Shown piece by piece: positions 49,275 to 60,829 of a stretch of DNA of 64,000 nt. A program made the position numbers and the translations under genes. Origin of the DNA: Zygnema cylindricum (lineage: Eukaryota > Streptophyta > Zygnematophyceae > Zygnematales > Zygnemataceae). Location: positions 1-64,000 of the forward strand of contig JBBHKE010001205.1 in the NCBI GenBank assembly GCA_037447655.1, read 5' to 3'. The notes below the pieces were generated by a model. The model was not told where the DNA came from and did no database searches. It was given only the letters and a program-made list of their open reading frames with translations. Each line of letters starts with the position of its first letter. The stretch's first letter is position 1.

Positions 49275-50505
49275 CTAATCAGGGGTCGAACTTGTTCGAA
49301 AATGGGTATTTAAGTGTCACGCATATAGAATAATGAATTTGGTAGGCGTTTGCGAAAGAATCGCAAGATTTGGAGTTGTATTTTAAAAGTTATAGCGATT
49401 GGTGTATTTAGGCGACAACACTAGGTCAAACTAACAAATGGGTGTTCGTTATAGCAGGTCAAGGGTCAAATTAACTGCGTAATTTCCAGCGTACGTTCAA
49501 TAAAGTACTATTAGTCGTCTATTACGCATGATGTTTTGTTTCATCGATTTGTAGTACGAAATGTCTAAGTTACGTAGGTAGTTTCGCGTGTGAAATTTGT
49601 GACGCGCGAACGTGTGAAGTCGTGTTTCAATTCGCGCGCACTTTTGCACGTAAATGTTACATAGTGAAAGGTGACCCATATTGTATTGGCCGCAAAATGA
49701 AATAAAATAGTAACAGGGTTGAGTTGCACATTGATCAATAGAGAATTAAACGTCATGTCTAAATTTTGAAAAACATTCGGACAAAAAAATATTTTTCTGT
49801 GAGTTTTAAGGTATTTTTTATTTAAACCGTCAGATTTGGACGATCGAACGATCGCTGATAAAAGTAGCAATCTAAGAAGATCCCATGAAAAGCCCATAAT
49901 ACAACTTTCGATAAGACTATCGTGATAACTGTCGTTGATCAAAGTAGTGATTTAATAAGATCACATGAAAAACCAATAACAAAACTTACGATAAAGGCGC
50001 ATACAGAACGCCTACAATAGAATGATCTACTTTTGAGCTATGTTATTAAGACTATTAGCGATTCATGTTGTACCATACAGCGTGAATCAGTCCCGCCTTG
50101 TAATAGTAATAGCGGATCAAACTTGGACGTAAATGGGTTTTTTTAAGGGTCACAAATATAAAGTTATATATTTGGTAGACTTCCGCGAAATAATCGCGAA
50201 ATTTGGAGTTCTATTTCAAAAGATATAGCGATGGGTGTATTTAGGTGACAACATGGGGTCAAACTAACAAGCGGGTATCATTGTAGCGGGTTAAGGGTCA
50301 AAAGTAGCCGCGGAATTTTAGGCGTACATCTAGTACATATGATGGTTCGTTTCGTGCGATTTTTAGTACGAAACGTAATAAGTTAAAATTTGTAAATTTC
50401 GTTGGTAGTTTCGCGTGTAAAATTTGTGACGCGCGAACGTGTGAAGTCGCGTTTCAATTCGCTCGCAATTTTGCACGTAAATCCTACGTAGTAAGATATA
50501 GCGTT
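49275..50505. repeat. large direct repeat, two copies of about 400 bp spaced 826 bp
   Basis: 49275-49670 and 50105-50500 align over their length, including AGCGATKGGTGTATTTAGG, GGTCAAACTAACAA, and TTTGTGACGCGCGAACGTGT. The spacer 49850-50040 holds its own ~85-bp tandem pair (GATCCCATGAAAAGCCCATA / GATCACATGAAAAACCAATA) that is also present near 17200. It codes for nothing I recognise; it is a dispersed non-coding repeat family. Confidence 0.82.
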
Positions 50506-51044
50506 TCATTGGTTAGTAAATATTACGTAGTTAGTGGGAGATTTCACACGCTTTTGCATTGGTCAATATGAGTCCTTGCTGATCAACGATTGGCCCAGGT
50601 AAAACCTGTCAACAAAGCGTTGACTCTGGCTTGGCGAGTCTAGGGCAATGATGGATAAATAGTGAAGTCTAGGAGACGAGTAAACATTTTTTCCTTTGGA
50701 AAAGTTTGTGGAAATTCTGACTGATCTTGGTCTTGAGGGAATAATACCAAATTGGAGCAATGGCATTTTTGCACGAAAAACTATTATAACTAAATAGTGT
50801 TTTAGCAGTTAAGAGATAGAATAATTTAAGAGTGGAGGGCAGTGGAAAACACTTTCAAAGAATGGTTGAGCTAAGAGGGCAAGAGACCAAGTTTAACGTT
50901 ATGTGGAGTGAAGCATCTTCTAATTAAAAGTTGATCCTTATGTGAGTGATTTCAATGTGAATGTGTAATTTCCAATGTGTGGAATGTGTGGTTGAAATTG
51001 GTTGTAGTAATGGGATTTTCTGAGAGGTAGGAAAACTTGTTACA
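50506..51044 (+). repeat. probable LTR of a Ty3/gypsy element (5' limit not resolved)
   Basis: The right border is set by TTACA at 51040-51044, two bases before a tRNA primer site. The left TG end cannot be placed without a second LTR copy, which is not in the window. Confidence 0.5.
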
Positions 51045-51046
51045 TA

Positions 51047-51060
51047 TGGTATCATAGCTT
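51047..51060 (+). other. primer binding site, tRNA-iMet 3' end type (gypsy element)
   Basis: TGGTATCATAGCTT differs at one position from the standard plant site TGGTATCAGAGC, complementary to the 3' end of initiator tRNA-Met. It sits between the LTR end and the gag leader, and contrasts with the anticodon-arm sites of the copia elements at 9612 and 13814. Confidence 0.8.
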
Positions 51061-51795
51061 TGGTTAAAGCCTAGGGAGAAATTTCCTCACCTGAAAAACG
51101 ACTGCCGTGACCGGTGCGGGTGCTCTGACCCGTGTAGGTGGAACCACAATGTAAGTGGTATGGGATTGGAGGGAAACTAAGTGACCACATTGCCAGCGGC
51201 CGCTGGTTAGATGTGGGGCGTGCTTGGGTCTTAAAGACTTAGGCGGGGTGGGCAGTGTAGCCACCCCTGAAATCACACTCCAATTACCTAGAGGCCAAAC
51301 AAACATTCTTTCTCCTAACGATGAATCATGTCTAAAGGGAGGGCTTGAAGCCATGAAGGGAGAGGATGCGAGCATTAGAGAGTAAAAAATCATGATGTAG
51401 TGGGAAATGGGAAATTTGCTAATAGAGGAGAAAAAAATTGGAATACTTTACTTCTTCAAGAAAAAAAAGAGTCCAGAAATGACTCAAAACTTTTCAAACC
51501 CTAAATTGTTACCTTTGAGAGCTTTTCAATTTTGTTGATGATTTTTTTTTAGTTAAATCTTACCTGTGAGAGCTTTCAATTTTGCTGTTGCAAAATTTTT
51601 GGGGAAATTTTTACCTGTCTGTTTTAATGTTTCAGAAATTGAAGAATTGAATTTGCACTAGCTTATTTTCAATGTCTTATTGATTTCACAAATTTTATCT
51701 TTTTTAAAGGATTTGTTAAGGAAATGAAGTCTTAGATTGGAGCAATTTGAAGACAAAAATTATATTTTATTTTTCCTTTTGTTTGATTTCATTCT

Positions 51796-52940
51796 GTGAT
51801 GATGGCAAATTTTGCGTGGAAACGTGAAATAAAGAATGCCTTGAATGTGTTGAAAAAACGTATTGTGAGATTGGTCAAAAGATTTAATAATTATGTTGTT
51901 GCTGTAGACGAAACAATTTCTGAATTTAAAAGTGAATTAAAAGTTGTTAAAGAAAATGGAAATGTTTCAAATGAGAAATTGGATGAACTCATTAACTCAA
52001 TTCAGACCAAGAATGATGTTAATGACCAAAAGGGTGAGTGTAGTAAAAAGAATGCCAGTTTTAGGGAAAATGATCATGATACACCTAAGAAGATAAGAAA
52101 TATGAAATTGTCTATTAGTGAGGCATCATCCTTTGATAGTAAGAAAATTGATAGGTTGGATGCGGCGATATTCTTCATGGAATATTATTTGGAATCTAAT
52201 AATTATGATCGTGATGATTACACTTCTTTTGTCGTCATGTGTGTGAAGGGTAATGCTCATATTTTGTATTACACTCAGAAAAGGTCTAATTTGATTCTTG
52301 ATAATGTTGATTGGGAAGCTTTTAAAACCGCGATCAAATCACGTTTATTGTTTGTCACTTAAAAATCAAAAATGAAAGAAAAGTGGCTGAACTGTAAGCA
52401 GACTCGATTTGTGAAAGATTATATTGTGGAATTTGACTCATCTAGCATTCAAGTTATAAGTTTGAGCGATGAAATGGCTAAATTGCAATTCTTTAACTAT
52501 CTAAATCCCATACTGATATCAAAATTGAAACATCAAAAATTTATTAATTTGAAGGAATTACAATATAAGTCATTGGAATTAGAGGATTAGTTGCGGTATA
52601 ATCGGGAAACTCGATCACGCAGGGATAATTTGAATGAAGTATAAAAGTAAGGTGAGGAGGAAAATTGTGAGTAAAAGTTTGAATGCGAGTCTGGTGAATA
52701 GGAACAATATCTTTAAGAGAAATCAGAGAGGTGAACAGGGTGTTTTAGTTGGAATAAAATTTAACGATAGAGGGGGATACATTAAGAGTCTCGAACCGAG
52801 CATTAATGCTTAGAAACCTAATCTTACCATACCCACATGCACTATCTGTAAGATAAGAGGTCATAGAGCATTTGAGTGTGCAAAATTGAAGAAGATTAAC
52901 TGTTTTAACTATGGAGAGGAAGGACATTTCAGTAGAGAGT
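51796..52940 (+). pseudogene. Ty3/gypsy gag with two zinc knuckles, interrupted
   Basis: A 188-residue open frame (51796-52362) and its continuation (52372-52590) form a gypsy-type Gag: a coiled N-terminus (VKRFNNYVVAVDETISEFK), then the Retrotrans_gag core (RLDAAIFFMEYYLESNNYD, VKGNAHILYY, DNVDWEAFKTAIKSRL). A stop at 52360 separates the two parts. Two CCHC knuckles follow at about 52837-52880 and 52900-52940 (CTICKIRGHRAFEC; CFNYGEEGHFSRE). The second is cut at its last cysteine codon by a solo LTR. Gag packages the element's RNA. Confidence 0.85.
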
Positions 52941-53670
52941 GAAATTATGTGGTTTACATTAACCCACAAAATGAGCAGCCTATGTAAAGCCTTTAGGATA
53001 ATATTTGACCCTTTCATTTTCCCACTGAATAGGTGCCACCCAGGCACACAAATATTCTGACCACCCTCACCGTTTTGAGGACAAGACTCTCTTAAGTCAA
53101 ACGCCCTCACCGTTTTGAGGACAAGACTCTCTTAAGTCAAACGCAAAATGAATCACTGAATTTGCTCCCCTGAGCAATAAGTTATAGCTCGCCAAAGATG
53201 GCCTATAAATACAAAAGGTCACCTGGAGAGAGGCGCCTCAAACACGCTAAGTCCCTTAACTCCTACTCACAACTACTTACTACTCTACCTTCGGCCAATC
53301 AAAAGGGTGTATAGTACAAGAAGGTACAGTGGTTGATTGTTCTTCTTGTTCGACTATTGTACAACATCGCTTTCTGGTTGACACTTGTCAACATGGGAGC
53401 CATCGTTACTCCTCCCATCCTTTCCGGCGTCCAATAATGTGGCGCCACGTGGCACAGTGCGTCGCTATATTCAAAAGCCGCCAAAGATTCATTCGGGTTT
53501 GGCAAGGGCGTCGACGTCCGTCCAATCATGTATTTTACACGGTTAGATTCGCGCCAGCGAGCGCCGTTTGACTATAGATGTCGTTTCGTCAATTTTGGTA
53601 TGTTTTAATAAAAGTGACGTTTTGCGTTATTTAAATACATAGCAAACTGAACACTCGTATCGTTTCATTA

Positions 53671-53738
53671 ATGCCATAATGGTTAAGGCGTACGTCTATT
53701 TATATTATGCAGACCTAGGTTCAAATTTCGCTCAGGAC
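53671..53738 (+). other. tRNA-like sequence in the solo LTR, antisense to it
   Basis: CATAATGGTTAAGGCGTACG resembles a D-arm/A box and AGGTTCAAATTTC a T-arm/B box, spaced as in a tRNA. Stem pairing is poor, so it is not a working tRNA gene. It corresponds to the segments at 4007 and 61131. Confidence 0.6.
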
Positions 53739-53802
53739 AATTTTTTGGCAATCTATCAATTTGTCTACCTGTTTCTTTTTGTCTATGGCGGCAGCCATGG
53801 TG

Positions 53803-53805
<3 letters not shown>

Positions 53806-53850
<45 letters not shown>
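53806..53850. repeat. (CT)n microsatellite in the LTR
   Basis: A pure TC/CT run of about 40 bases; on the strand of the LTR it is a GA run where the relatives have only GAAAGAGAGTAAGG, so it expanded after insertion. Confidence 0.95.
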
Positions 53851-53851
<1 letters not shown>

Positions 53852-53900
53852 ACTCTAGAGTCTAAATTAATAATGGAATATTAATTACGTCTTTTTAACA

Positions 53901-54130
53901 AGGAGTGCACAAAACCCAAAAAAAAAGTCAATTGTTTCAAATGTGGAGGTGTAAGTCATTACGCTAAGGAGTGTACAAATATAGGTTATCTCAAAACAAT
54001 CGATGTCAATGAAGGTCTTTATGAATATATTACATTATACCTAGCTGAGAAAAAAGCCCAAGAGGTTGGAAACGGAAAGGACTAGGTGAAATTCCTCAGT
54101 TGAGTTAACCAGATCCAAAAGTTAAATAGT
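53901..54130 (+). pseudogene. gypsy gag, continuation after the solo LTR
   Basis: The reading resumes with the cysteine codon lost at 52940 and encodes a third CCHC knuckle at about 53933-53975 (CFKCGGVSHYAKEC), then a short acidic tail with a stop near 54083. The position and frame show that it belonged to the same Gag as 51796-52940. Confidence 0.75.
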
Positions 54131-55144
54131 TAACTTTGGGTAAATCTATGGATAAAATTAAAAAACTGAAAACGGATCTAAAAGGTATATTTCAGACAAA
54201 GGATATACAGGAGGCAAGATATATTTTGGGAATTTAGGTAGAGAGAGACACGGATCGAAGAATAATTCACTTAACTCAAAAAGAGGTAATTGGGAACATG
54301 CTCGAAAAGTTTAAAATGAACAAGGCTAATAGTTGTACAACTTCAATGGAACTAAAGAAAGAAAATTAGGGGAGTTTTGAAGGGGACGTCATGATTTTGG
54401 ATGATGAACTACGACCTGAAGAGCATAAATTCATGGAGACTATTGAAGAGCATAAATTCATAGAGACCATTGGTTACAGGCAAGCAGTAGAAAGCTTAAT
54501 CTACTTTATGAACACTACAAGACCTGATTTAGCTGCAGTTGTATGAGTGTTCACTTGGAGCCTAAATACTCCCACTAAAAGGGACTGGGAGGCGGCAAAG
54601 AGAGTTTCTAGATATGTACCAGGTATCTATGGTTGTATTTTTGTGGGGATAACACTAACATCACAACTTGAAGTGATTCCAGTTATGGGGACGCTCCTAT
54701 GAGGTGGTGTACGACGGGATATGTGTTGTATGTGGGAGATGGTGCATGTTGTTGGAGTAGTAAGCAGGAAAAGATTAATTCTCAGTCCACTATAGAGGCA
54801 GAGTATATGGCTTCTTGCTCTACTATAAAAGCATTGATGTGGGTCAAGTCTTTGCTTGTTGAGCTTGGTCATCTTAAATGTGGTGTGCAGAAAAATGTTA
54901 TGTGATAATCACGCATCCATTGCAATTGCTACCAATCCTAAACACCACTTTAAAGCCAAACACATGGACATTAGACTTAGTTTTGTTAGGAAGAGGGTAG
55001 AACACAAAATAATCATTTTGGAATACAGACTGGATAGTGAAATGGTAGCAGCTATGATAACTAAACCCGTCCCGTCTCCTCAATTAATGTTTTGTAGAGA
55101 GAAGCGTGGACTCAAATTAAAAGAGCACTAGAAAATAAGGGGAG
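54131..55144 (+). pseudogene. copia RT end, connection and RNase H (element 4, 5'-truncated)
   Basis: The sequence starts abruptly inside the RT C-terminus (MDKIKKLKTDLKG, then QEARYILGI) and proceeds through the connection region (GYRQAVESLIYFMNTTRPDL) to RNase H (CCWSSKQEKINSQSTIEAEY, IKALMWVKSL, CDNHASIAIATNPKHHFK). Several stops and a frameshift at 54895 are present. A polypurine tract (AAATAAGGGGAG, 55133-55144) and an LTR follow. A 24-bp duplication (GAAGAGCATAAATTCATGGA...) lies near 54416-54465. Confidence 0.88.
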
Positions 55145-55891
55145 TGTAGAAAATAATGGTTTTCTTTTAGTATTTTCTAGGTCTTAAGATTGTAAAATAA
55201 AAGGCACAAAGGAAACACTAACAACTTGCCTCTAACTCCTCTCTCAAGTCCCCACACTTGTCATAGTCACTGATGAAAGGAGAGGGAGTTAGAGGCATGG
55301 CTGCACAGGTTGTCCAAAAAGAAAAGAAGGCAAATTTCGGTAGAGTTACCAAAAGGCTTGACGGACCCAGGATTTGATCCTGGTACGTGCCGTCTGTCAA
55401 AGTAGCCCGCAGCCGTTAGATTTTTCCTATTGTCTAGGATCTGTGCTGAGATATATAGGGTCTGACAACTATTTAAAGATGTACAAGTATTAAATTTTAT
55501 TTTACTAAACGAACAAGTTTTACAAAAAGTACTCCAGCACTAGTACCTTTTTGTAGTGTACAGTAATCTGATTGGTAGAGTACACTAGTAGTAGAGGATT
55601 TAGTGAGGGGTTTAGGACTTAAAAAAATTTAGGTAGCCGTCACTCTCCGAGAGCGCTTCTGTACAAAAGGTCATCTTTGACCATTCATATCTTACTGCTC
55701 AAAGGAGCAAATTGCCTAAATCTTTTTGCAGCAAACTTAGGGGAGTATTCTCTTCAAAAAAGCAAAGTCAAGTCAGTCAGTTGTCTACGAGGGTGGTGGT
55801 CAGAGTTGTGCAAAGTTAAAGGGGCAAAGCTAACCAAGAAGCTTCGTGTGAGCTGCCTACTCTGAGGACCTACTGATGTCTCAGATTTGCA
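55145..55891 (+). repeat. 3' LTR of copia element 4 (family TGTAGAAAAT)
   Basis: Begins TGTAGAAAATAATGG right after the polypurine tract and ends ATTTGCA, 747 bp. Contains the antisense T-arm at 55367-55383 with a perfect stem (CCAGG/CCTGG), a TATATAGGG box near 55452, and one of the shared hairpins (TGCTCAAAGGAGCA, about 55695). The GACTC/GAGTC hairpin of the relatives is lost. Confidence 0.92.
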
Positions 55892-56910
55892 AACGCGACT
55901 ACACGCACCAGGACCCGTCTGACAATTTATATTATTTTTTTGACAGATATTTAAGACCATTACCTTCTCCGTTCACAACTTATTACGTGATTATGCTCGA
56001 CGTTAATTTTAAGTTGGAGGACTTGGTAGCCATTTCTCGAATCCCATGTTTGTTTTATATTGTCGAAGTATCTCGTCGATCTTGAGCTTCAACCCTCGTG
56101 GGGAATGATACATCTTGACTAAGAGACTAACCTCCGTGCCACCCGACATACCTAGATGATATTGTTTTAACCTTTATTGTGAAACTTCCTTACATATTGG
56201 GTCGACGACCTATTCTCATTTTTTAAATCAACCTATAGTTTTTAGGGCTCTTATAGTTTGGTATTTGTTTTTCTTTTTGTTTTCTATAACTTTTGATTTC
56301 ATGTTGTAGTGTTGCTTAACTTTTGTAGTGCTTTAGTCCTTTAGGTTTTTTTTCTTAACTTTTAATGGTCGGCAACAATTATCTTTCTCAATAATGTTAA
56401 GTACTTTGGTGGTTTTGCCATCATGTTTTTTATAGTTAAATTTTCTACTTGTTTTTTAATAAAATATGAGCGCACCAGTCGGTGACCATTTGAGATCTAT
56501 CGTCCAATATCCATTCCCCTCCACTATAACTAGTTACATGTTGCCAAAAGTTCGGACGTTTGTTGCGAAAGGGAACGCTCAGTGCATCTTTACACACCCG
56601 TGAATGAAGTCATTATCGTGCCTTTGTAACTTGCAAAGCTAATCCAGCTGTATGATGAAGTGCGCCCAAAATGTCGATGACGATTTGGCTCATGTAACAG
56701 TCCAAGGACCATCGCATGGCGCACGGCTATTGCGAGTCGCCAACAGTCTGACTATGGTGGCACGCAATACTAATTTCATTCCAAATGTGTACTTGCACCC
56801 AATGCATCAAAAAAACCACCATTCTGAAACCAAATGCTAACAGATTAATCGTCAACAATGGCGAAAAATGCAACATTGTAGCCTCGAAAGTCGCGTCATG
56901 AATCCAAAAC
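55892..56910. other. intergenic DNA, no gene recognised
   Basis: Mostly T-rich sequence; no domain, element end or RNA gene is visible. Confidence 0.45.
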
Positions 56911-56962
56911 TACAATGTGAATCACTATTAGAGTTAAAAACGCTAATTCGACGCCCCCACAT

Positions 56963-57972
56963 TGTAGAAAATAGTGTTTTCTTTCGATATTTTCTAGGTT
57001 TAGACTGTGAAATAAAAGCAAAAAAGAAGCAGAGGCAGTCTGTCTAACTCCTCCGTCGAACCCCCACACTTCTCGTAGTAACTGAAGGCTAGAGAGGGAG
57101 CTAGAGCCATGGGTGCCTAAGCTGTTTAGAGAGCACCAAAATCTTGGTAGATTTACCAAAAGGTTTGACGAACCCAGGATTTGATCTTGGTACCACCCGT
57201 TCGTTAAAGTTGCTGTTAGCTTTGTCTTATAGTCTAAGACTAGTGGTGCGATTTATAGGGTGTGATAATTACTTAAACACAAACAGGTTGAGAAAACCAT
57301 TTAATGGAATGAACGAATTTATGGCACATAGAAGAGGTTAATGTATAGTACGGATTAGGGTACCACATCAAACAAATATATCGCTCATTTCTTTCAACGA
57401 CTAGATTTAAAAGCGAGTTTTGATCAGATGGCCACGATAAAAGTCGAAATAAAGGAGTGGGAGTTCATGCAGTTTTTGTTCACTGCCGCACCAAAGGACA
57501 CTTGGCGACATCACATTTGCTTGTAAAATCTTCGGAAAATTTTAGAACGAGTGCGGATTTGACAGGTGTCAACTCTTTGGCCATGCCGTACAATGGTTGT
57601 ACAAAAGTACTCCGGCTTTTAGTACCTTTCTGTACGATACAGTAATTTGATTAATACCATAGTCTAGTAGTGGAGAGCTTAGAGAGGGGTTTAGGACTCA
57701 GTAAAATTTTAGCTATTTAGCCTCTCTCCTAGAGTGCTTCTGTACGAAAGGTTAACTTTGACCCTTTATAACTTACTGTCTAGGGGAGCAAAATAAGCGG
57801 TTCTTTTTGCTATCGACTCAAGGGAGTCTTTTCTTCACAAGGGTGAAGTTGATCACAATTATTGTATGCCAGGGTGGCATTATTCTTGTTGAATCAACAA
57901 AGGGTGAGGGTTATCCTAGGGGCTGCTTGTGAGCTGGCCACTTTGAAGACCTTTGGAGGTCTCAGAGTTGCA
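56963..57972 (+). repeat. solo LTR (family TGTAGAAAAT) with 5-bp target duplication CACAT
   Basis: Starts TGTAGAAAATAGTG and ends GAGTTGCA, 1010 bp, with CACAT on both sides (56958-56962 and 57973-57977). No internal region remains, so it arose by LTR-LTR recombination. It carries the antisense T-arm (57174-57190) and hairpins GACTC/GAGTC (57815-57828) and CTTCAC/GTGAAG (57833-57848). Confidence 0.95.
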
Positions 57973-58945
57973 CACATTTTGACCCTCAAACCTAAAATAT
58001 AATTAATAAATAAAACTTTTTTTTTCTAATTTAATATACGTGTGATAATTTAGCGTCAATAACTCTAATTCAGACAATTTTTAAATAGTGTGTTGTACAG
58101 AATAGTCCGTATTAAGGTTGCTCGTTATTTTATAAAATCGTAAAGAAAATGGGTTAATTAAAGGCGTCAATATAACGAAGTGGGAGTTCTAGCGGTTTTC
58201 GCTCACTGCCGCACCAAGGGACACACGACGACATCACATTTGCTTGCAACATCTTCGGAGAAGCACCAAGGGACACACGGCGACATCACATTTGCTTGCA
58301 ATATCTTTGGAGAATTTTAGAACGAGTCTGGATTTGGCATGCGTCAACTCTTTGGCCATGCCGTACAATGGTTGTACAGAAAATACTGCGACACCAATAC
58401 CTTTTTGTACGATACAGTGATTTGATTAGTACCGTACTCTAGTAGTGGAGAGTTTAGAGAGGGGTTTAGGACTTAGTAAAATTTTAGGTAGGTAGCCTCT
58501 CTTCCAGACTGCTTCTGTACGAAAGGTTAACTTTGACCCTTCATAACTTCCTGTGTAGGGGAGCAAATTAAGCCGTTCTTTTTGCTATCGACTCTGGGGA
58601 GTCTTCTCTTCACAAGGGTGAAGTTGATCACAGTTAATGCTAAGGTTGCATTATTCTTGTTAAATCAACGAAGGGTGAGGGTTATCCTACGGGCTGTGTG
58701 TGAGCTGGCCACTTTGAAGACCTATAGAGGTCTCAAAGTTGCACACATTTTGACCCTCAAACCTAAAATATAATAAATAAATAAATAAATTTTTTTTTTT
58801 CTAATTTAATATACGTGTGATAATTTAGCTTTAGTAACTCTAATTTGGACAATTTTTAAATAGTGTGTTGTACAGAATAGTCCGTATTAAAGTTGCTCGT
58901 TATTTTATAAAATTGTAAAGAAAATGGGTCAGTTAAAGGCGTCGA
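57450..58945. repeat. tandem duplication of LTR 3' half plus flank (two units, ~730-770 bp)
   Basis: Unit 1 (about 57450-58176) and unit 2 (about 58177-58945) both run from GAGTGGGAGTTCA-like sequence in the LTR, through its 3' end and the CACAT duplication, to TAAAGAAAATGGGT in the flank. Unit 2 has a further ~60-bp internal duplication (GGGACACACGRCGACATCAC, 58216-58320). The duplication therefore came after the LTR insertion. Confidence 0.9.
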
Positions 58946-60285
58946 TACGCGAAAGTGAGTGTGTCGACTCAAAAATGCGCACTCAAATTTGATTCCCCTA
59001 GATAAAGATGGTGTAAAATCACGCCAACTTGTTCTCAAATGTTGAAATGTCGACTATGTGAACACAAATTATACGAGTTACACTATGGGAAATATGTACA
59101 CAATTTTTAATTATTCATAAATCAGAGGTGATTTGTTTTTGGAGAAACGCATTAAACCCAAAGTATAGTTATCAACATTAGTTAATTTTTTACACTTATT
59201 GCTTTTTAACATTAATAACCATTCACGGTATACATTACTTTTTTTGTATTTTTTATTTTTGTAACCCTTATACACGTTCTTGGTTAACACTCTCATACAA
59301 AGTTGTTAAGTCATCTTACATGCCACAAATCATTTGAACCTATTGTTTGGTGCAATTCATATTGGTATAATTTAAGACACCATGAATAGCTATTTGTGTA
59401 AATACATTGGTAGTGTAGACACAAAAAAAAAGTGTTATTAAATTTATCCTGGATTCCACCTATTGTTCGGAGCAATTCATACCGATATAGTTTAAGACAC
59501 TATCAATTGCTATTTGTGTAAATACATTGGTAGTGTAGACACACAAAAAATGTTATTAACTTTATCGTGGATTCAATTACCTGATGTCAACAAAACATCT
59601 AAATGTAACTGTGTTACACATCCCAAGTTGTTTCTTTATGGTACTACAAAGGGAGTGTTCCCATGTATTAAAGTATTGACTTTTTCCTATTTTTTCCTCC
59701 GAAAAAAAAGTCCATAACGAGAAAAAATGTAGCCATACGAAAAAATAACTTTTACTGCAATGTAGTGAACGTCATTTTAATACATTGAATGTACTCCATA
59801 TTTGTCATTATGTGAACGTATTTTGGTGTTTTCCACTTTTCAACATCAGAGCAAGAGAATCCAGCCCATAAATGAAATTTATAAAAAATCACATCGATTT
59901 CAGTTAAAGTATAGCCCAATCAACAAATGATACCCGATACACGTATAAGCCACACAAATGGTAAAATTTAAAGATGAGGGAGAGTTTTTACTATTTTTAT
60001 CCTGGCCTGTCACACACATGTACGGAAAAAAATCCAAGTGTCTCCAGACCTTTTTTTTCATTCATGGGTCATTTGCATAATATTACGGCGTCGTCGCCTC
60101 TTTTTTCTCCCTCTCACACTTTCACTTTCATCTCACACTTTTTAGAGTGATGCACGACAAAACGGATATGAAATAAAATATCTTTGAAAAATAATAATTT
60201 CGAATCTCTTTATGTATATTCTTAAACGAAGTCGAGGGAAAAAAGTAGAAAAAAGAAAATCGGAGAATCAATGACTTTTACGTGT
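58946..60285. other. intergenic DNA with a 119-bp tandem duplication
   Basis: 59339-59457 and 59458-59577 are two copies of one 119-bp unit (CCTATTGTTYGGWGCAATTC...; both contain AAATACATTGGTAGTGTAGA). The rest is AT-rich and without a recognised feature. Confidence 0.6.
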
Positions 60286-60370
60286 CATAAGTAGGCATGA
60301 TGTCACAATATTGTTGCTCTACAACCACCGGTGCAGGTGGAGGAGCAACAGTAGTAGCAGAAGTAGACAT
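60286..60370 (-). pseudogene. possible copia gag start, truncated
   Basis: On the minus strand an ATG at 60370 opens MSTSATTVAPPPAPVVVEQQ and stops after about 28 codons. Short Thr/Ala/Pro-rich starts of this type are seen in some copia Gag proteins, but no downstream gag remains, so the assignment is tentative. Confidence 0.3.
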
Positions 60371-60829
60371 GCTACACTCTCAAAAGCTATCAAGAATCCT
60401 ATCAAACAATTCTTTTACATTGCTCACCAAATCTTATACAAGAATCCAAAACTCACAAAACTCTATCAGAATATATAGAATAGCAAAAACACTGATAACT
60501 CCCAAAGTTTCAACACAATTGACTTGACAACACTCAAGATATAATGCTCAAAAGTTTCCCAAAAATTGTTTGCAGTTTACTGCTTGGAAGTCTGAATACA
60601 TCAAATGCTCAAAGTCCTAAGTCTTATACTCTTGGTGTTCTACCGCCGATACAAGTGTACCTGAGAGGTACGTCCAAAATCAACCCACCTACTGAGATCT
60701 ATGTGTTCCTAATCTTACCAACTCAACCTATCATCGTACAGTCAATATTACCGAGAATCTATATTAAGTGATTGTACAAATACTTGTCGGCTAAGTCATT
60801 TGTGATACTCTTATGAATCTCGTCCGTTG

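Larger units (their letters stand above)
52940..53900 (-). repeat. solo LTR (family TGTTGAAAAG) inserted in the gypsy gag
   Basis: On the minus strand it starts TGTTAAAAAGACGTAATTAAT at 53900 and ends at 52940 with TTTCA, matching the solo LTR 60987-61877 along its length. It lies exactly in the second zinc-knuckle cysteine codon of the gypsy gag. The flanking 5-mers (GAGAG left, AGGAG right) no longer agree fully, so the insertion is old. An internal 41-bp duplication is at about 53061-53143. Confidence 0.88.
56911..59232. mobile_element. TIR element (family TACACCGYGAATCG) interrupted by an LTR and a duplication
   Basis: The left end TACAATGTGAATCACTATTA (56911) and the right end TAATAACCATTCACGGTATA (to 59232) are diverged inverted repeats of the family. 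Between them, outside the LTR, the family word AAATAGTGTGTTGTAC appears twice because of the tandem duplication. The element predates the LTR insertion at 56963. Confidence 0.6.
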
